Shown here in pieces: positions 1 through 10,408 of a DNA stretch of 64,000 nt. Source of the stretch: Peltaster fructicola. Its lineage: Eukaryota > Ascomycota > Dothideomycetes. Numbering within the stretch: position 1 is the stretch's first letter; each line of letters begins with the position of its first letter. Both the position numbers and the translations under genes were made by a program. The notes under the pieces are model-generated. The model saw only the letters and a program-made list of their open reading frames with translations. It made no database searches and had not been told where the DNA came from. The stretch is from the NCBI GenBank assembly GCA_001592805.2, contig CP051139.1, forward strand, positions 4,154,001 through 4,218,000, in the 5' to 3' direction.

Positions 1-1711
1 GATGTGCATACAGACCAGCTGTATCCACTGTTTTGCTCTCCATCCAGACTGTTGTGTGGCCGCCGTAGACACCCAGGAGTACTCCTAAGATCAAACCACA
101 GCCTTCTCGAGGGTCAAGGTACGATATGATGATGTCTGACTTTGATTGCCGAGGTGCAACATAGATACCTTCAGCATTGCGTAGTGTGGCAGAGAATGTG
201 TCTGTGGTCTCTGTGGCAGGTATTGTCGACAATATTGCTTGTATGCACGCCATTTGATGCATGATAGTCCTGTGGTCAAGTACAACTCCTCTCAAGTCTC
301 CAGTTGGTGCTCGTGAGAACTCGATGTATGCAATTTCCGGCACTTGCAATGGTTGCATCTCGTCCTTCTTCTTAGGATGATACGAGCCAAATTCGTTCGT
401 CTTCCACCATTCTACACCAGCCGGCCACTTCAGCTTCTGCGCTGAGATATCACGGTGAAACGCTTTGAGATTGTTGTCTGTCGTCAGTGCAAGATGTGCT
501 TGTGTAGTTGTAAGCAAAAGATTGAGCTTTTGGTAGTCGTCGACGTTGTTGATCGGCACAGCGACAACGCCAGCGATAAAGCAGCCCAGCAAGGCAATAG
601 CAAAGTCGATAATCTCTGTATCTCGATAGACGAGAGCAACTCGATCACCACGGTAGAGATTGGATTTGTCGCGAATAAGCTGTGCAACTTTCTCAGCTCG
701 CGACAGCATCTTATCCCAGGTAATGGATCCTGTCTCCTTGCCCTTCGAATCGAGCACCCAGTATGCAGCTTGCTTCGCCTGGAACTTGCCGCGATGTCGT
801 AGCACTGCGCCAATGTTGTCGAACCTCGACATAGGAGTATTCCTGTCATGCGGATCATATACGGCAAACGGAATATCTCGAGGCTCTAGAGGCAGCTGAT
901 GTATGGGCGCTGCAGTCGCGAGAGTGTTCTTGTCCAGTAATGGAGGAGGAATGCCAGCACTTGGAGAAAACTCGCCGATTGAGTATCTTTGAGGACCGCC
1001 ATAGCTCTCGCGCGGTCGATCACCCATCTGTTGTCCTGTAAAATCTGAAAAGTATCCTTCGGAGCCCACCATTGTGCTCATTCTGCTCTGCTCAGGTGAT
1101 TCCCAGCTCTGCTGTTGTGCCTGACCTTTTTCTGTCTCCGGATTGAAAGCGTAGTTCGAGCTGCTCGCTATCGTGCTATCGCCGGAACCTTGGTAACTGC
1201 CACTATCAGGTTGACTGCCCGTCGCGCTCTGCGTGCCACTCGATTGTCTCGATGTTGTCCTCATTCCAAGTTGTTCTTGCTGGAATCTCTGCACTTGGCT
1301 CGGTGGATCTGCATCGTAGCCCACCATCGATGCAGTGCGCTGATAACTCGACATGGTCGGTGTTCGCTGGTAGTCGCTGTCTCCACTGTAGGCATGAATT
1401 CCGAGTTTACCTCGATCGTCCTGATATGCCGCCGTCTCTTGACTTCGTCTATAAGGGATGTATGTGTTGCTGTACGGCCCAGCCGCGATGTCTTCAAGAC
1501 TCGATCGACTCTGTACAGAGCCGCTGGGATTGCGTCCATGTGTGATATTGTTCTGGTTCGCAGATAATGCTGCGACATCTGCTGGGCTCAAGAACTGGCT
1601 CAAGATCATAGTCCGTCTCTTCTCATAGCCCTTGCGAGTTATATCGCCATCTTCCAACTCGTGCTCCAGCTGTTGCAGCTGCGCGTGCATCTGCTCGTTG
1701 TTCATCGCCAT
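1..1711 (-). CDS. DIP2/Cmr2-like AMP-binding protein, N-terminal part (gene runs off the window)
   Basis: The frame is open from the ATG at 1711 to the window edge, giving about 570 residues and no visible intron. Residues about 10-40 (QLEHELEDGDITRKGYEKRR) match the DMAP1-binding domain that opens DIP2 proteins. A Ser/Gln-rich linker follows to about residue 270, then the start of an adenylate-forming (AMP-binding) domain. The ATP-loop motif is degenerate: SRAPTGDLRGV instead of the usual SGTTGxPKG, which is typical of this family and not of working acyl-CoA ligases. DIP2 proteins are linked to acyl-lipid metabolism; the budding-yeast homologue is Cmr2 (YOR093C). Domain identity is confident. 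Biochemical activity is not visible, because the catalytic C-terminal parts lie outside the window. Confidence 0.82.
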   Translation of the reverse strand, partial: MAMNNEQMHAQLQQLEHELEDGDITRKGYEKRRTMILSQFLSPADVAALSANQNNITHGRNPSGSVQSRSSLEDIAAGPYSNTYIPYRRSQETAAYQDDRGKLGIHAYSGDSDYQRTPTMSSYQRTASMVGYDADPPSQVQRFQQEQLGMRTTSRQSSGTQSATGSQPDSGSYQGSGDSTIASSSNYAFNPETEKGQAQQQSWESPEQSRMSTMVGSEGYFSDFTGQQMGDRPRESYGGPQRYSIGEFSPSAGIPPPLLDKNTLATAAPIHQLPLEPRDIPFAVYDPHDRNTPMSRFDNIGAVLRHRGKFQAKQAAYWVLDSKGKETGSITWDKMLSRAEKVAQLIRDKSNLYRGDRVALVYRDTEIIDFAIALLGCFIAGVVAVPINNVDDYQKLNLLLTTTQAHLALTTDNNLKAFHRDISAQKLKWPAGVEWWKTNEFGSYHPKKKDEMQPLQVPEIAYIEFSRAPTGDLRGVVLDHRTIMHQMACIQAILSTIPATETTDTFSATLRNAEGIYVAPRQSKSDIIISYLDPREGCGLILGVLLGVYGGHTTVWMESKTVDTAGLYAH

Positions 1712-2133
1712 TGTGTCGACTAGCGTTGTCGTGCATCGATCGTGGAGTGAATCGTTTTGGCCGGACGAGTGATCAGTACACTGTCATCGAGCTTTCCTAC
1801 ATGAAAGTCGGTGTTGCTGCACTGTTTGCAGCGACTACAGCACAAGCCGTCGTTCGTGAATGAAATGCCGGGTTTATTTTGGGGGAAGGAAAGGATGTTT
1901 GGTGTAGAGGCTCGTATTTCAAATGACCAAGGTTACATTGACATCACTTTCGTGCCCGCCACAAACCATTTCCTCCACGACTGAAGCTAGGACATTTACA
2001 ATACTAACCGTCACAGTACTGGATGCCCTGAATGACACTGTTGGTTGCAATCATGTCACCGCGTTCTTTGAGAGCATCTATACCTCCACTCCTGCTATGA
2101 TAAAGTTGTTGCACGCCGGTTGGACCGATTCTG
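1712..2133. other. Intergenic, between two minus-strand genes
   Basis: This is the 5' leader and promoter of the DIP2-like gene plus the 3' end of the ferric reductase gene. No convincing ORF or RNA gene is seen. Confidence 0.6.
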
Positions 2134-4122
2134 TCAATATGTGAAGGCCTCCTCGATAAAATCAATGCACCCATCAGTGACAACATCTCGCACTGCCGCT
2201 CGAACGCTATCAGCAAAAGCACCAGGCCCGCAGACAGTGACAGCCATAGCACCAATCCGCTGTTCCACCTCCCGTTCCATGATAGTTTTCGGCACACATC
2301 GTCCCGGAAACATCTGCACTGATCCAGTGCTCGAGATGACCTCGCCCTGGTGTCGTGGCTTCGTAACGAAGACTTGTATGCGCAAGATTTCTCGACGTCC
2401 ATCCATCTTAAGGATTTGATCCATCCAGATACGCACCCATTCCAAGCACTCAGTGTTCGGCACCGACCATACCAGGACGATCTTCTGAGTCGCGCATTGC
2501 TGTGCCTGGTAGAGCTGTATCAAATGATGCACATAGCCAGCGCAGTGAGTTATGCCGATACCGCCGGCAAAGAGCACGACAGTGCCGTATGATGCAAAAG
2601 TCTCATGGCCACCATATGGACCTTCGAGGAAGCCCCAAGTCGAAAACTTCCTACCCGGCGCTTTGCTAGCTCGATCGTACATCTGTCGCGTGAAGCCAGC
2701 TCGTGCTCGGCAGACCAGAGAGATTCTGTCTACCATAGCGTCCTCTGGTGACCAAGACGCCTTTGACTCTGCCGATGGTGCTTCGTATCGCATCATCGAT
2801 CGACGTGAAATCATGGCCGACCCACGACGAGCTTCGTCGATGATCGTGAGTCTATTGTTAGCCAGCTTCTCCATCTCAATGTCCATGCTTTCTGGTCGTG
2901 CTGAAGCCTTTTCAGCCCATGCTACCGAGAATGGATGGCTGGACCACCAGGCAAGTGTAGGTAGGTATGCATGCACATGACCGCCTGGAGTGTACTGCCA
3001 CGGCCGGCGAAGTACAAACGTCACTCGACATGCTTCTGCAGGGAGTGCTTCGACGGTGATCTGAGTGAGGCCAGTCTTCCTACTGATGTTGAGGTACAGT
3101 ATCTTGCCATAACGGAAAGCCAGCTCGGCGATCCATAGGATGAAGACAAGCTGAATGTATGGTAGCTGCGGGAGGTTTGCTCGATCGAGATGTATGTACA
3201 CTCCGATCAGAGCAAGAAGCACGAGGATGCGATGGCCGCAGAGGAAGGCCTCATAAAATGCATGTCGAAGTGGAGAAAGTGAGAGTAGTAGTATCAATGA
3301 GAAGGTGCATGTTGCTACCATTCCCCATTGATAGCTCACACTCGTTGCCAAACCCGCGCTGATCTGGCTACTACCGCCGCTGCGTAGATTGTTGACAGCC
3401 CAGCAGATTGTGTGAATGACCGACTCGACAATAACGAGTCGTGCTGCCCATCGATGCAGAAGGTTGAATGTATCGTATGAGATTCGTGTGAGTGGGATGA
3501 GAGGATTATTCCGAAGGGCGAAGAGCACAGTCGGGATGATGTTGAGCGCGGCCAATTGACCTGTCCTACCGCGGAGCTGCGCTACTACCTCGTCGCTGCC
3601 TGCTTGCCAGTCTAGTGCTAAGCAGAATATGAAGTTGCTGAACAGATAGCATGTTAATATCAGGATGTGGAATCGCCCTGGCAGAGTGCCTACGCTGATG
3701 GCACTAGATAGCTGGAACTCGCGGTTGTGTCGTACATTGAGGAGTGGTGCGTAGAGCAGATGCTTCTTGCACTTTGCCCAGAACATGCTTTGATTTCGCT
3801 CCCAGAAGCGTTGATCTGTGTCCCGTCCCATTGACACAACATGCCGTATGTGTGCATAGCCGATCTGTATAGCCCGATATACCAAGACACTGGCTAGCAA
3901 GACCATGAAGGTTGCGATGGAGACATTTGCGTAAAAGTAGTTGCCTCCCTGGTCCACACCATCGAGTCCATGTGAGTAATTGGATGCTGGCGCGGTCGGA
4001 TTGAGCATAGTGCCTGTGTCGCCGACTGTACCATAGTTCGATCGGGGTACTGCATGTTGGGTTTCGCTGGCCAGATTGCTTGAGGTGCGGTCGAAGAGAG
4101 AGATCGGTCGTAGGTGAGACAT
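2134..4122 (-). CDS. Ferric/cupric reductase transmembrane component (FRE family)
   Basis: A 662-residue single-exon protein, taking the first real ATG at 4122 (the longer frame to 4197 begins with TTG). It should reduce extracellular Fe(III) or Cu(II) with cytosolic NADPH before uptake. The membrane core has two His pairs with exactly 13 residues between partners (about H223/H237 and H297/H311), the bis-haem signature. Next comes an FAD-binding segment with HPFSV (about 396-400), then the NADPH-binding GPYGG (about 501) and VLFAGGIGIT (about 516). The C-terminus reads EEAFTY, close to the usual FRE ending. Several hydrophobic segments lie between residues 65 and 330. The exact metal or paralogue cannot be assigned. 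An NADPH-oxidase role is less likely given the overall FRE layout. Confidence 0.92.
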   Translation of the reverse strand: MSHLRPISLFDRTSSNLASETQHAVPRSNYGTVGDTGTMLNPTAPASNYSHGLDGVDQGGNYFYANVSIATFMVLLASVLVYRAIQIGYAHIRHVVSMGRDTDQRFWERNQSMFWAKCKKHLLYAPLLNVRHNREFQLSSAISVGTLPGRFHILILTCYLFSNFIFCLALDWQAGSDEVVAQLRGRTGQLAALNIIPTVLFALRNNPLIPLTRISYDTFNLLHRWAARLVIVESVIHTICWAVNNLRSGGSSQISAGLATSVSYQWGMVATCTFSLILLLSLSPLRHAFYEAFLCGHRILVLLALIGVYIHLDRANLPQLPYIQLVFILWIAELAFRYGKILYLNISRKTGLTQITVEALPAEACRVTFVLRRPWQYTPGGHVHAYLPTLAWWSSHPFSVAWAEKASARPESMDIEMEKLANNRLTIIDEARRGSAMISRRSMMRYEAPSAESKASWSPEDAMVDRISLVCRARAGFTRQMYDRASKAPGRKFSTWGFLEGPYGGHETFASYGTVVLFAGGIGITHCAGYVHHLIQLYQAQQCATQKIVLVWSVPNTECLEWVRIWMDQILKMDGRREILRIQVFVTKPRHQGEVISSTGSVQMFPGRCVPKTIMEREVEQRIGAMAVTVCGPGAFADSVRAAVRDVVTDGCIDFIEEAFTY

Positions 4123-5025
4123 TGTGATAAAGGGTTGATCGATTGATTTGAGCGGTACGCGGCGACGCTTCGCCGGATCCTGATACTTGATGAACAAAGA
4201 GCGTCGGGGAGGATTATGCAGATGGAGAAGTCTCCTGCTACTGGAGAGTTCTGATGGGTATCTTCTGATCGTGTGATGTCGTGAATCGTAGTGAATGCGT
4301 CGTTATGCTACCATGTGGTGGCTTTCTGCTATGAGAGAAAGTGAGATCGTAGTCTGGCCGCCAGGGCGAGAGAGTCTGTGGAAATTCACAATGGCATTGT
4401 GAGATTGTCTATAATGAAAGCGACGCGAGAATGTAGAATACTATTATGCCGACCAGCAGCAGTCGGTATGAGACTCTAGGGAAGGATAATGTAGCGACCA
4501 GCAGACTGATCTAGGAGATAGAAGGTCAGTGACGAGTGGACTCATGATATTGATGTCTCGAAAGCTACGTGCTCAGTCATGGCTCATTTGTTTCAGCAAG
4601 ACTCGCCTCGTCGTACGCGAATGAGGCAATACGACACCAGTGACTGCTGTTGAAGCGCCAAATCGATCTCCGATGTCAGAGTCGCACCAGAAGGGATGCT
4701 GGATGTGCTCTGTGGATGGCAGAGTTTGTATAACTTGGTGCGAGGAGTGGTGCGGTTTGAGAAGTTGTGGCAGGCGCGTCGTCCCTGCGCTGTGATTGGT
4801 TGTGTAGCCCGAGTCAGGGAGCCCTGACATCACACACATCAGAGACACGCACCACTCGGGCGACCTTTGCACGACCCGATATCCTTCTCGGTTCTCGGCA
4901 GACTTATAGCGCATACTGCATGCTATTGTGGCTCCAAGACAGTCTGCAACAGGTTCTCGATCAGTGCACACCTAGCATACAGAGATGACACAGCGCAACA
5001 GTCGTTGTACATGAGCGATCGTTAT
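4123..5025. other. Intergenic between FRE-like gene and PBS2
   Basis: About 0.9 kb holding the promoter of the reductase gene and the 3' flank of PBS2. Short overlapping frames occur on both strands near 4570-5000, but none has a start context, domain or splice pattern that supports a gene. Confidence 0.55.
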
Positions 5026-6955
5026 CTAAGGTTGGATAGTAGCAGGTTGCGCATCTTCGCCGATCTCATGCGGACTGACAGCATCCAGCGCAACAGCATG
5101 AAGAGCAGGCTTAGCACTCTTTCCTAGCTTGCCAGCCTTCTTCTTCTCAAGCGCAGCAATGACCCATTCACCGACTTCTCTGTCGAAGAAGCCAGTATCG
5201 GCAGTCGGGCCAGTCTGTGCGATACTCTCTCCAGCAGCATATGCTCGCTCCGCGGCTTCCTCATCCTCCTCAGCGATGACGCTCGGTTTGAGAAGCTCGG
5301 CCAACCATGGGTGTTCAAGCAGTCTAGGATATGTTGGACGAAGTTTCGGTATCTTGTTCAGACAGCCTCTCACGAAATCACGTGCCTCTACCGAGAACTT
5401 GTCCGCTGGCAGATCCGGTGGCTCGCCATCAACAATAGCCTGTGTCATGTCAGTGGCGGTCTTCAGTGGACACGCAGATACTCACAGCGAGCTGACTGAA
5501 TATGTTGTCGTATGTCTCAGGAGGATAAGGATATCTGCCGAGTGCGGATTCGATTATTGTCAAACCAAGACTCCAGATGTCACTCTGTACGTTGTATGTT
5601 CCTGTTGCACCTGCCTGTGCCAGGCCGCCGGATGATATTCGCTCTGGTGCCATGTACGACTGACAGCCAATGTTGGTCTTGGCAATACTGGCGACCAGGT
5701 TGCCACTTACGCCAAAATCGCATATCTTGACATGTCCCCGAGTGTTCATGAGGATATTCGTGGGCTTGACGTCTCGATGGATGATATTGTGCTCTTCCTT
5801 CAGACTCTTCAGACCTTGCACCGTAGCCAGAGTGATCTTCCTCAGAACGCCCTCTGGCACACCATCGCCATAGATTTTGTCGATGGAGCCGCCGTCCATC
5901 CACTCCATGCATATGTAGACAGCACCTTCCTGGAAAAATGCTCCGTAGAACTCGACGATGAAGGGTGAGATGCATCGATGCAGGACATCAAGCTCCATTA
6001 TAATCGCAGCAAGTTTAGCATCGTCGAGCTCCAGTCGCATTTCCTTGATCGCCATGACGACTCCAGATGTGCCGGCTGGGACCTGTTCCTGTGTTTCTTC
6101 ATCCAATGCACTTCTCGCCTTATTTCCAGCCAGCCCTTGGCCAACCTTCCGTATCTTCGGCCGTGCATGTCTCGCCTTGAAGACAGTTCCATAGTTGCCC
6201 TTGCCAAGTTCGTCCATGGTGTCTAGCTCGTCTAGACCTATGTTGAAGCTGCGTCCATTTGCAAACTCTACACCGCCTCCGTGTATCACAGCCTTGCCAG
6301 GAAATCTGATCGCTCCGCGGTTTGTGTCTATGTAGTCTTTGTATTTCTCCATTGCACTCTGGTCTTTGGGCTTCTCCTCTCCGTTGCTGTTTGTAGGTGC
6401 AGGTGCCATCTGTGACAAGGTCATCTTAGGTTTCTGTCGACCGGCAGCAGGACCATTTGCAGCAGGAGCTTGACCTGGTAGACCTCCAAGCTTAAGTCCT
6501 CGCCTTTCTGCCATTGACGGTGCCTTTGCGGGCACAGCAGGTGACGAGTTCATACTTGGGACACCTGGTCTGCCAAGGCCTGCTGGGAGCTTGAAGCCAG
6601 CCGGAATGCCACCTGGACCTGCTGGTGCCGGAGCAGCACTGTTGGTTGTTTGTGGGCTCGGTCGTGGTGCTCCTGCTCTTGATAGACTGAAAGCCTTCAT
6701 TTTCGCTGCGATATCTGCACTCATGGGTGTAGCGGTCGCTCTTGCGGGCACGGCGGCACCAGGCGGCCGTCTTGCAGCATGTGTTGCACCCAGCGGAGTC
6801 GAAGAGGTGGTCATATTTGCGACACTGGGTGGTGATGCTGCATCCGGTGCATTGACGTTGCCCAGAGGGCTTGTGAGGAAGGCGGGTGCGTCTTCTGGGG
6901 AGGATGGTGGCGATGGGGATTCGAGAGGGTTCTCGGCGCCTGTGTTGCTGGACAT
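5026..6955 (-). CDS. PBS2: MAP kinase kinase Pbs2 (HOG osmostress pathway)
   Basis: The MAPKK that phosphorylates the Hog1-type MAP kinase. Two exons with one 46-nt intron (5440-5485, GTGAGT...CACAG) give 627 residues. Residues 1-240 are Pro/Ala/Ser-rich with no fold visible. The kinase domain has the P-loop GKGNYGTV (from 251), catalytic Lys in AIKEM (K304), HRDVKPTN (393) and DFG (413). The activation loop GNLVASIAKTNIGCQSYMAP carries the two MAPKK phospho-acceptors (S423 and T427) and is diagnostic for Pbs2 rather than Ste7 or Mkk1. The insert between strand 1 and the Lys, containing GQGLAGNK, is also typical of fungal Pbs2. An Ala/Glu-rich tail follows the kinase domain. The kinase looks intact. 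Confidence 0.96.
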
Positions 6956-8201
6956 GGTTGAAGGATTACACAGACTCGTATCTGTCTAGATGATGTGAGG
7001 TCGTGGCATGCGGCTCTCGCGGCTTGTTGCCTGCTCGTTAATGCTCGATGGTGATGTTGATGGAGTAGTCTGAGAGGATGTACCGGACAATGGCCGTATG
7101 CTGCGATCTGCTCCAAGAGTGCTTGGGTTCTGCCACAAGTATCGTACACTGGACGGCACGACAAGCCCTGGCGGGCTACTCTGGATTTCTATCGCACGTG
7201 CTGGATCGTAGATCGCTTAAACTAGTCAACTTTGATGTAGGCACTTCCGGTCGAGCCAGGATCGTGATTGAAAGGACAGTACAGCGAGCGCGGCTGATGA
7301 GCAGGAGACAGAGTGTCGCACGGCGGGCTCAAGAGCAATGTCGTGAACTGGCGGAGCAGTCCTTTGTCAGCGAGCACACGTTTTGGAAGAAGCTCAGAAC
7401 AAACCCGGCGAAGATGGTGGGGCTCTTGAGAAGGCACGAATGAGGAAGCACGAGCGACACATCTCGATGAACGGGTTGTTTGGGCGACACGGCCCTGGCA
7501 AAAGAGCGGCGCTCAGATCGAGCATGCGTAAGTGATATCACGACTTTTACTCATCGGTCGGTGATTACTGCTAATTGAAAGGAAGCCAAGGAGTTCTTGA
7601 CGACGTGCGGCTTCTTCTCCGAGCCAGATCGTCAGCTATAAAAAGTGATGCAGCAGCATGGAAGTTGGCAGCGTGGCTTGCGACGATCATTGAGTGCTGC
7701 CAATCGTCGACGACCCGGAACAACACGATTGCGTGGCCGAAGGACCCCATGAGCATATCTCCAATCTCGATATCACTGTTTCTCGCACTCGCATGCACGT
7801 TGCGGTGCTAAGGATGGTGTTGGGCTTGGCTTGACGTTGTTCCAGGCTTGGAACTGGCTTAAAGCAGTCAGGCTCAAGACGTGATCCTCACCAGCCACCA
7901 TCTGCATTCCCAGGCATCTGGATCACTGCTCGTTGCTTTTCTAGATCAATTGTCTTTCGTTTTGCACCTTGATACGTTGCAGCACATTGTATTACACTTC
8001 GCACATTGAAACCCAGGAGATCTTCACTGATCTCTGCACAGCCTCGTGCTCACACGGGCACGCATACGTCACCTGCTGATCAAGAGTTTCCCAGCGGCAA
8101 CGATTTTTGATTATCACAACAACAGCACGAAAACACGATCCTCATCCCTCCAGCACTGCGTGCTACACAGGCTGCGGTCAGCACGCCATGTCCATCTTTG
8201 A
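6956..8201. other. Intergenic, divergent promoter region of PBS2 and the AEC transporter
   Basis: About 1.2 kb between divergently transcribed genes. A 121-codon frame at 7078-7443 (+) has no recognisable domain and was not accepted. The stretch near 7900-8190 probably holds the transporter's 5' leader, perhaps with its real start (see that entry). Confidence 0.5.
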
Positions 8202-8270
8202 ATCACCTGCATCCCTTCGATTGCGCGAGCTCGTCCTTCAAGCATCAGATGTCTGGGAACAATCTCAGCA

Positions 8271-9956
8271 GTGTCGCCTGCCGTCGACTCGCAGGCGCCA
8301 ATCCTGTTCGCTCTCGCCAACAGCACGATAGAAGCAATAGCGAAGAAACCACACTCGTCACACCCAGATTTCATCAGCCTCGCTGGCCTAGTATGTGAAG
8401 CTGTACTGGAGGTGGTGTTCGTCGCACTGCCAGGCTTCATCGTCGCCTACAGCGGCATGTTCGACGCTCACAGCCAGAAATTTGTCGCAGAGCTCAATAC
8501 AATGGTGTTCACGCCTTGTCTAATCTTCACCAAGCTGGCATCGCAGCTGAACGCGGATAAATTGGCAGAGTTGGCGGTCATACCGGTGTTGTTCGTAATA
8601 CAAACAATAGTGTCGTGGATCGCGGCACAACTGATGGCAAGAGTGTTTGGATTCGGTCGAAAGAAAAGGCAGAAGAACTTCATACTGGCAATGGGAGTCT
8701 TCGGCAATTCCAACTCTCTGCCGATCTCCTTGGTCATATCTTTATCGAAGACAATCTCGGGTCTGCACTGGGATCGAGTCCCTGGAGACAATGACAACGA
8801 GGTTGCAGCTCGAGGTATTCTGTATCTTCTGATCTTCCAACAGCTTGGACAGCTGTTGCGCTGGACGTGGGGATATAGTGTGCTGCTCAAGCCAGCTGCA
8901 GCTTACGAGGAGGATGAGCAAAGGATCGCAGGCGAATCCGGAGGATCAATAGAGGAGGGACCTTATAGGGACGAACCTGATCCCGACGACGACCTGCCTA
9001 AACCAAGCGACTCTGGCTTCAGCTCATCACCAAGCAGCATCTCAGGATCTGAGCAGGATGAGCCATTGATTGGCGCAACGCCCGCAAATGGCAACAACAT
9101 CTCTACATCACCGCGCCATCTCTCTCCCGCATCGAAGAAGAGAGAACCTCTGCAGTCGCGGCCATCGGTAGGACACATAACACAGTTCCCAGACTTCTCA
9201 GTGACGGCGGGCACGATCGAGTCCGTCCAAAGCAACAGTCTCAAACATCGATACTATGTCGCAAAAGCCAGGACATATCACTTCTTCGCACGATGCAACG
9301 GATACATCTCAGCACGAGCGAAAAAGCTCTTCGCCTCGCTTCCACCACGATTGCAGAAGTTCTTGTCCACCTTCTGGTATTACTTCGCCGCCTTCATGCG
9401 CGGCGTTTGGCGACAGATGAACCCACCACTCTGGGCTATGCTTGCCGCATTAATCGTCGCATCTATTCCAGCATTGCAGAGTCTGTTCTTCTCGAAGGGC
9501 ACCTTCGTCAACAATTCAATCACTCGAGCCGTGTCACAGACCGGCAACGTGGCAGTGCCTCTCATTCTGGTCGTTCTTGGCGCCAACCTGGCACGAAACG
9601 CGTTACCCAAGGAGCAGCTTGCTTCCACGCCAGAGGAGAAGGCCGAAGAGCGACGCCTGCTCTACGCTTCGCTGCTGTCTCGCATGGTGATCCCAACTGT
9701 CATCATGGCGCCGATTCTGGCTGTCTTTGCTAAGTTCGTACCCATCAGCATCTTGGACGATCCGATCTTCGTCATTGTTGCGTTCTTGCTCACTGGTGCA
9801 CCTAGCGCACTGCAGCTCGCTCAGATATGTCAGATGAACGAGGTCTTCATGGGTGCCATGAGCAGTCTGCTCGTGGCTAGCTATGTTGTGGCTATTCTTC
9901 CTAGCACCCTGATCCTGGTGCTGCTGGCACTGGAAGTGGTTGAGTGGGCAAGCTGA
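8271..9956 (+). CDS. Auxin efflux carrier (AEC/PIN-like) membrane transporter
   Basis: A 561-residue frame of the AEC family, related to yeast Ecm3. About five hydrophobic helices come first, including the family signature GVFGNSNSLPISLVISL and the motif LIFQQLGQLLRWTWGY. A long Ser/Asp/Glu-rich cytosolic loop (roughly residues 210-370) and about five C-terminal helices follow, which is the usual 5+loop+5 layout. The physiological substrate is unknown for fungal members. The start is unresolved. The codon at 8271 is GTG, the nearest upstream stop in frame is TGA at 8199, and no in-frame ATG lies between them. The first in-frame ATG is inside the first helices (MFDAH). ATGs at 8188 and 8249 are in other frames, and no good intron joins them, so a missed 5' exon, a sequence error or a non-AUG start remain possible. 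Confidence 0.85.
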   Translation: MSPAVDSQAPILFALANSTIEAIAKKPHSSHPDFISLAGLVCEAVLEVVFVALPGFIVAYSGMFDAHSQKFVAELNTMVFTPCLIFTKLASQLNADKLAELAVIPVLFVIQTIVSWIAAQLMARVFGFGRKKRQKNFILAMGVFGNSNSLPISLVISLSKTISGLHWDRVPGDNDNEVAARGILYLLIFQQLGQLLRWTWGYSVLLKPAAAYEEDEQRIAGESGGSIEEGPYRDEPDPDDDLPKPSDSGFSSSPSSISGSEQDEPLIGATPANGNNISTSPRHLSPASKKREPLQSRPSVGHITQFPDFSVTAGTIESVQSNSLKHRYYVAKARTYHFFARCNGYISARAKKLFASLPPRLQKFLSTFWYYFAAFMRGVWRQMNPPLWAMLAALIVASIPALQSLFFSKGTFVNNSITRAVSQTGNVAVPLILVVLGANLARNALPKEQLASTPEEKAEERRLLYASLLSRMVIPTVIMAPILAVFAKFVPISILDDPIFVIVAFLLTGAPSALQLAQICQMNEVFMGAMSSLLVASYVVAILPSTLILVLLALEVVEWAS

Positions 9957-10408
9957 TAGAAGCCCTGCAATTCGGATTGTCTTGTCGATTGTTCTTTTGG
10001 CGAGGTGTTGGGGTGTCTCACTAGCATACTGCATTATCATACACCTGGCAATGGAAGTTATCTACCCAGCTCAATCGTGATGAGACCATTGTGATCACAG
10101 AGGATTTGTGCCATAAGATGCCAATCGAAGACTGTCACTGTGCCTCAGTCAAACTACTGGATTCGTTCAATTGCTCTGACTGTGTAGGTACGCAAGCTAT
10201 ATTATCATAATCACTCTTTCATGGAAGCAGTCGATAGATTCCTGTGATCCCGCATGACCAAGACCGCCAGTAGAAGAAGAACTCAGCAGCGTAGTGAAGA
10301 CGCCACTATCAACTTCGCATAGAGTCGCAAAATAGGCCCAATATGTTGTGTATCAAGCACGAGGGTAGATTGAGCAACTGTTGAACGACCCCCTGACTTG
10401 CTGACAAG
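9957..10408. other. Intergenic between convergent genes
   Basis: About 450 bp of 3' flanks of the AEC transporter and the secreted-protein gene. Nothing else is seen. Confidence 0.6.

Noticed and set aside
7078-7443. 121-codon plus-strand frame upstream of PBS2
   Set aside because: It has an ATG but no domain, no repeat, unremarkable composition and lies in a divergent promoter region. I see no evidence that it is expressed.
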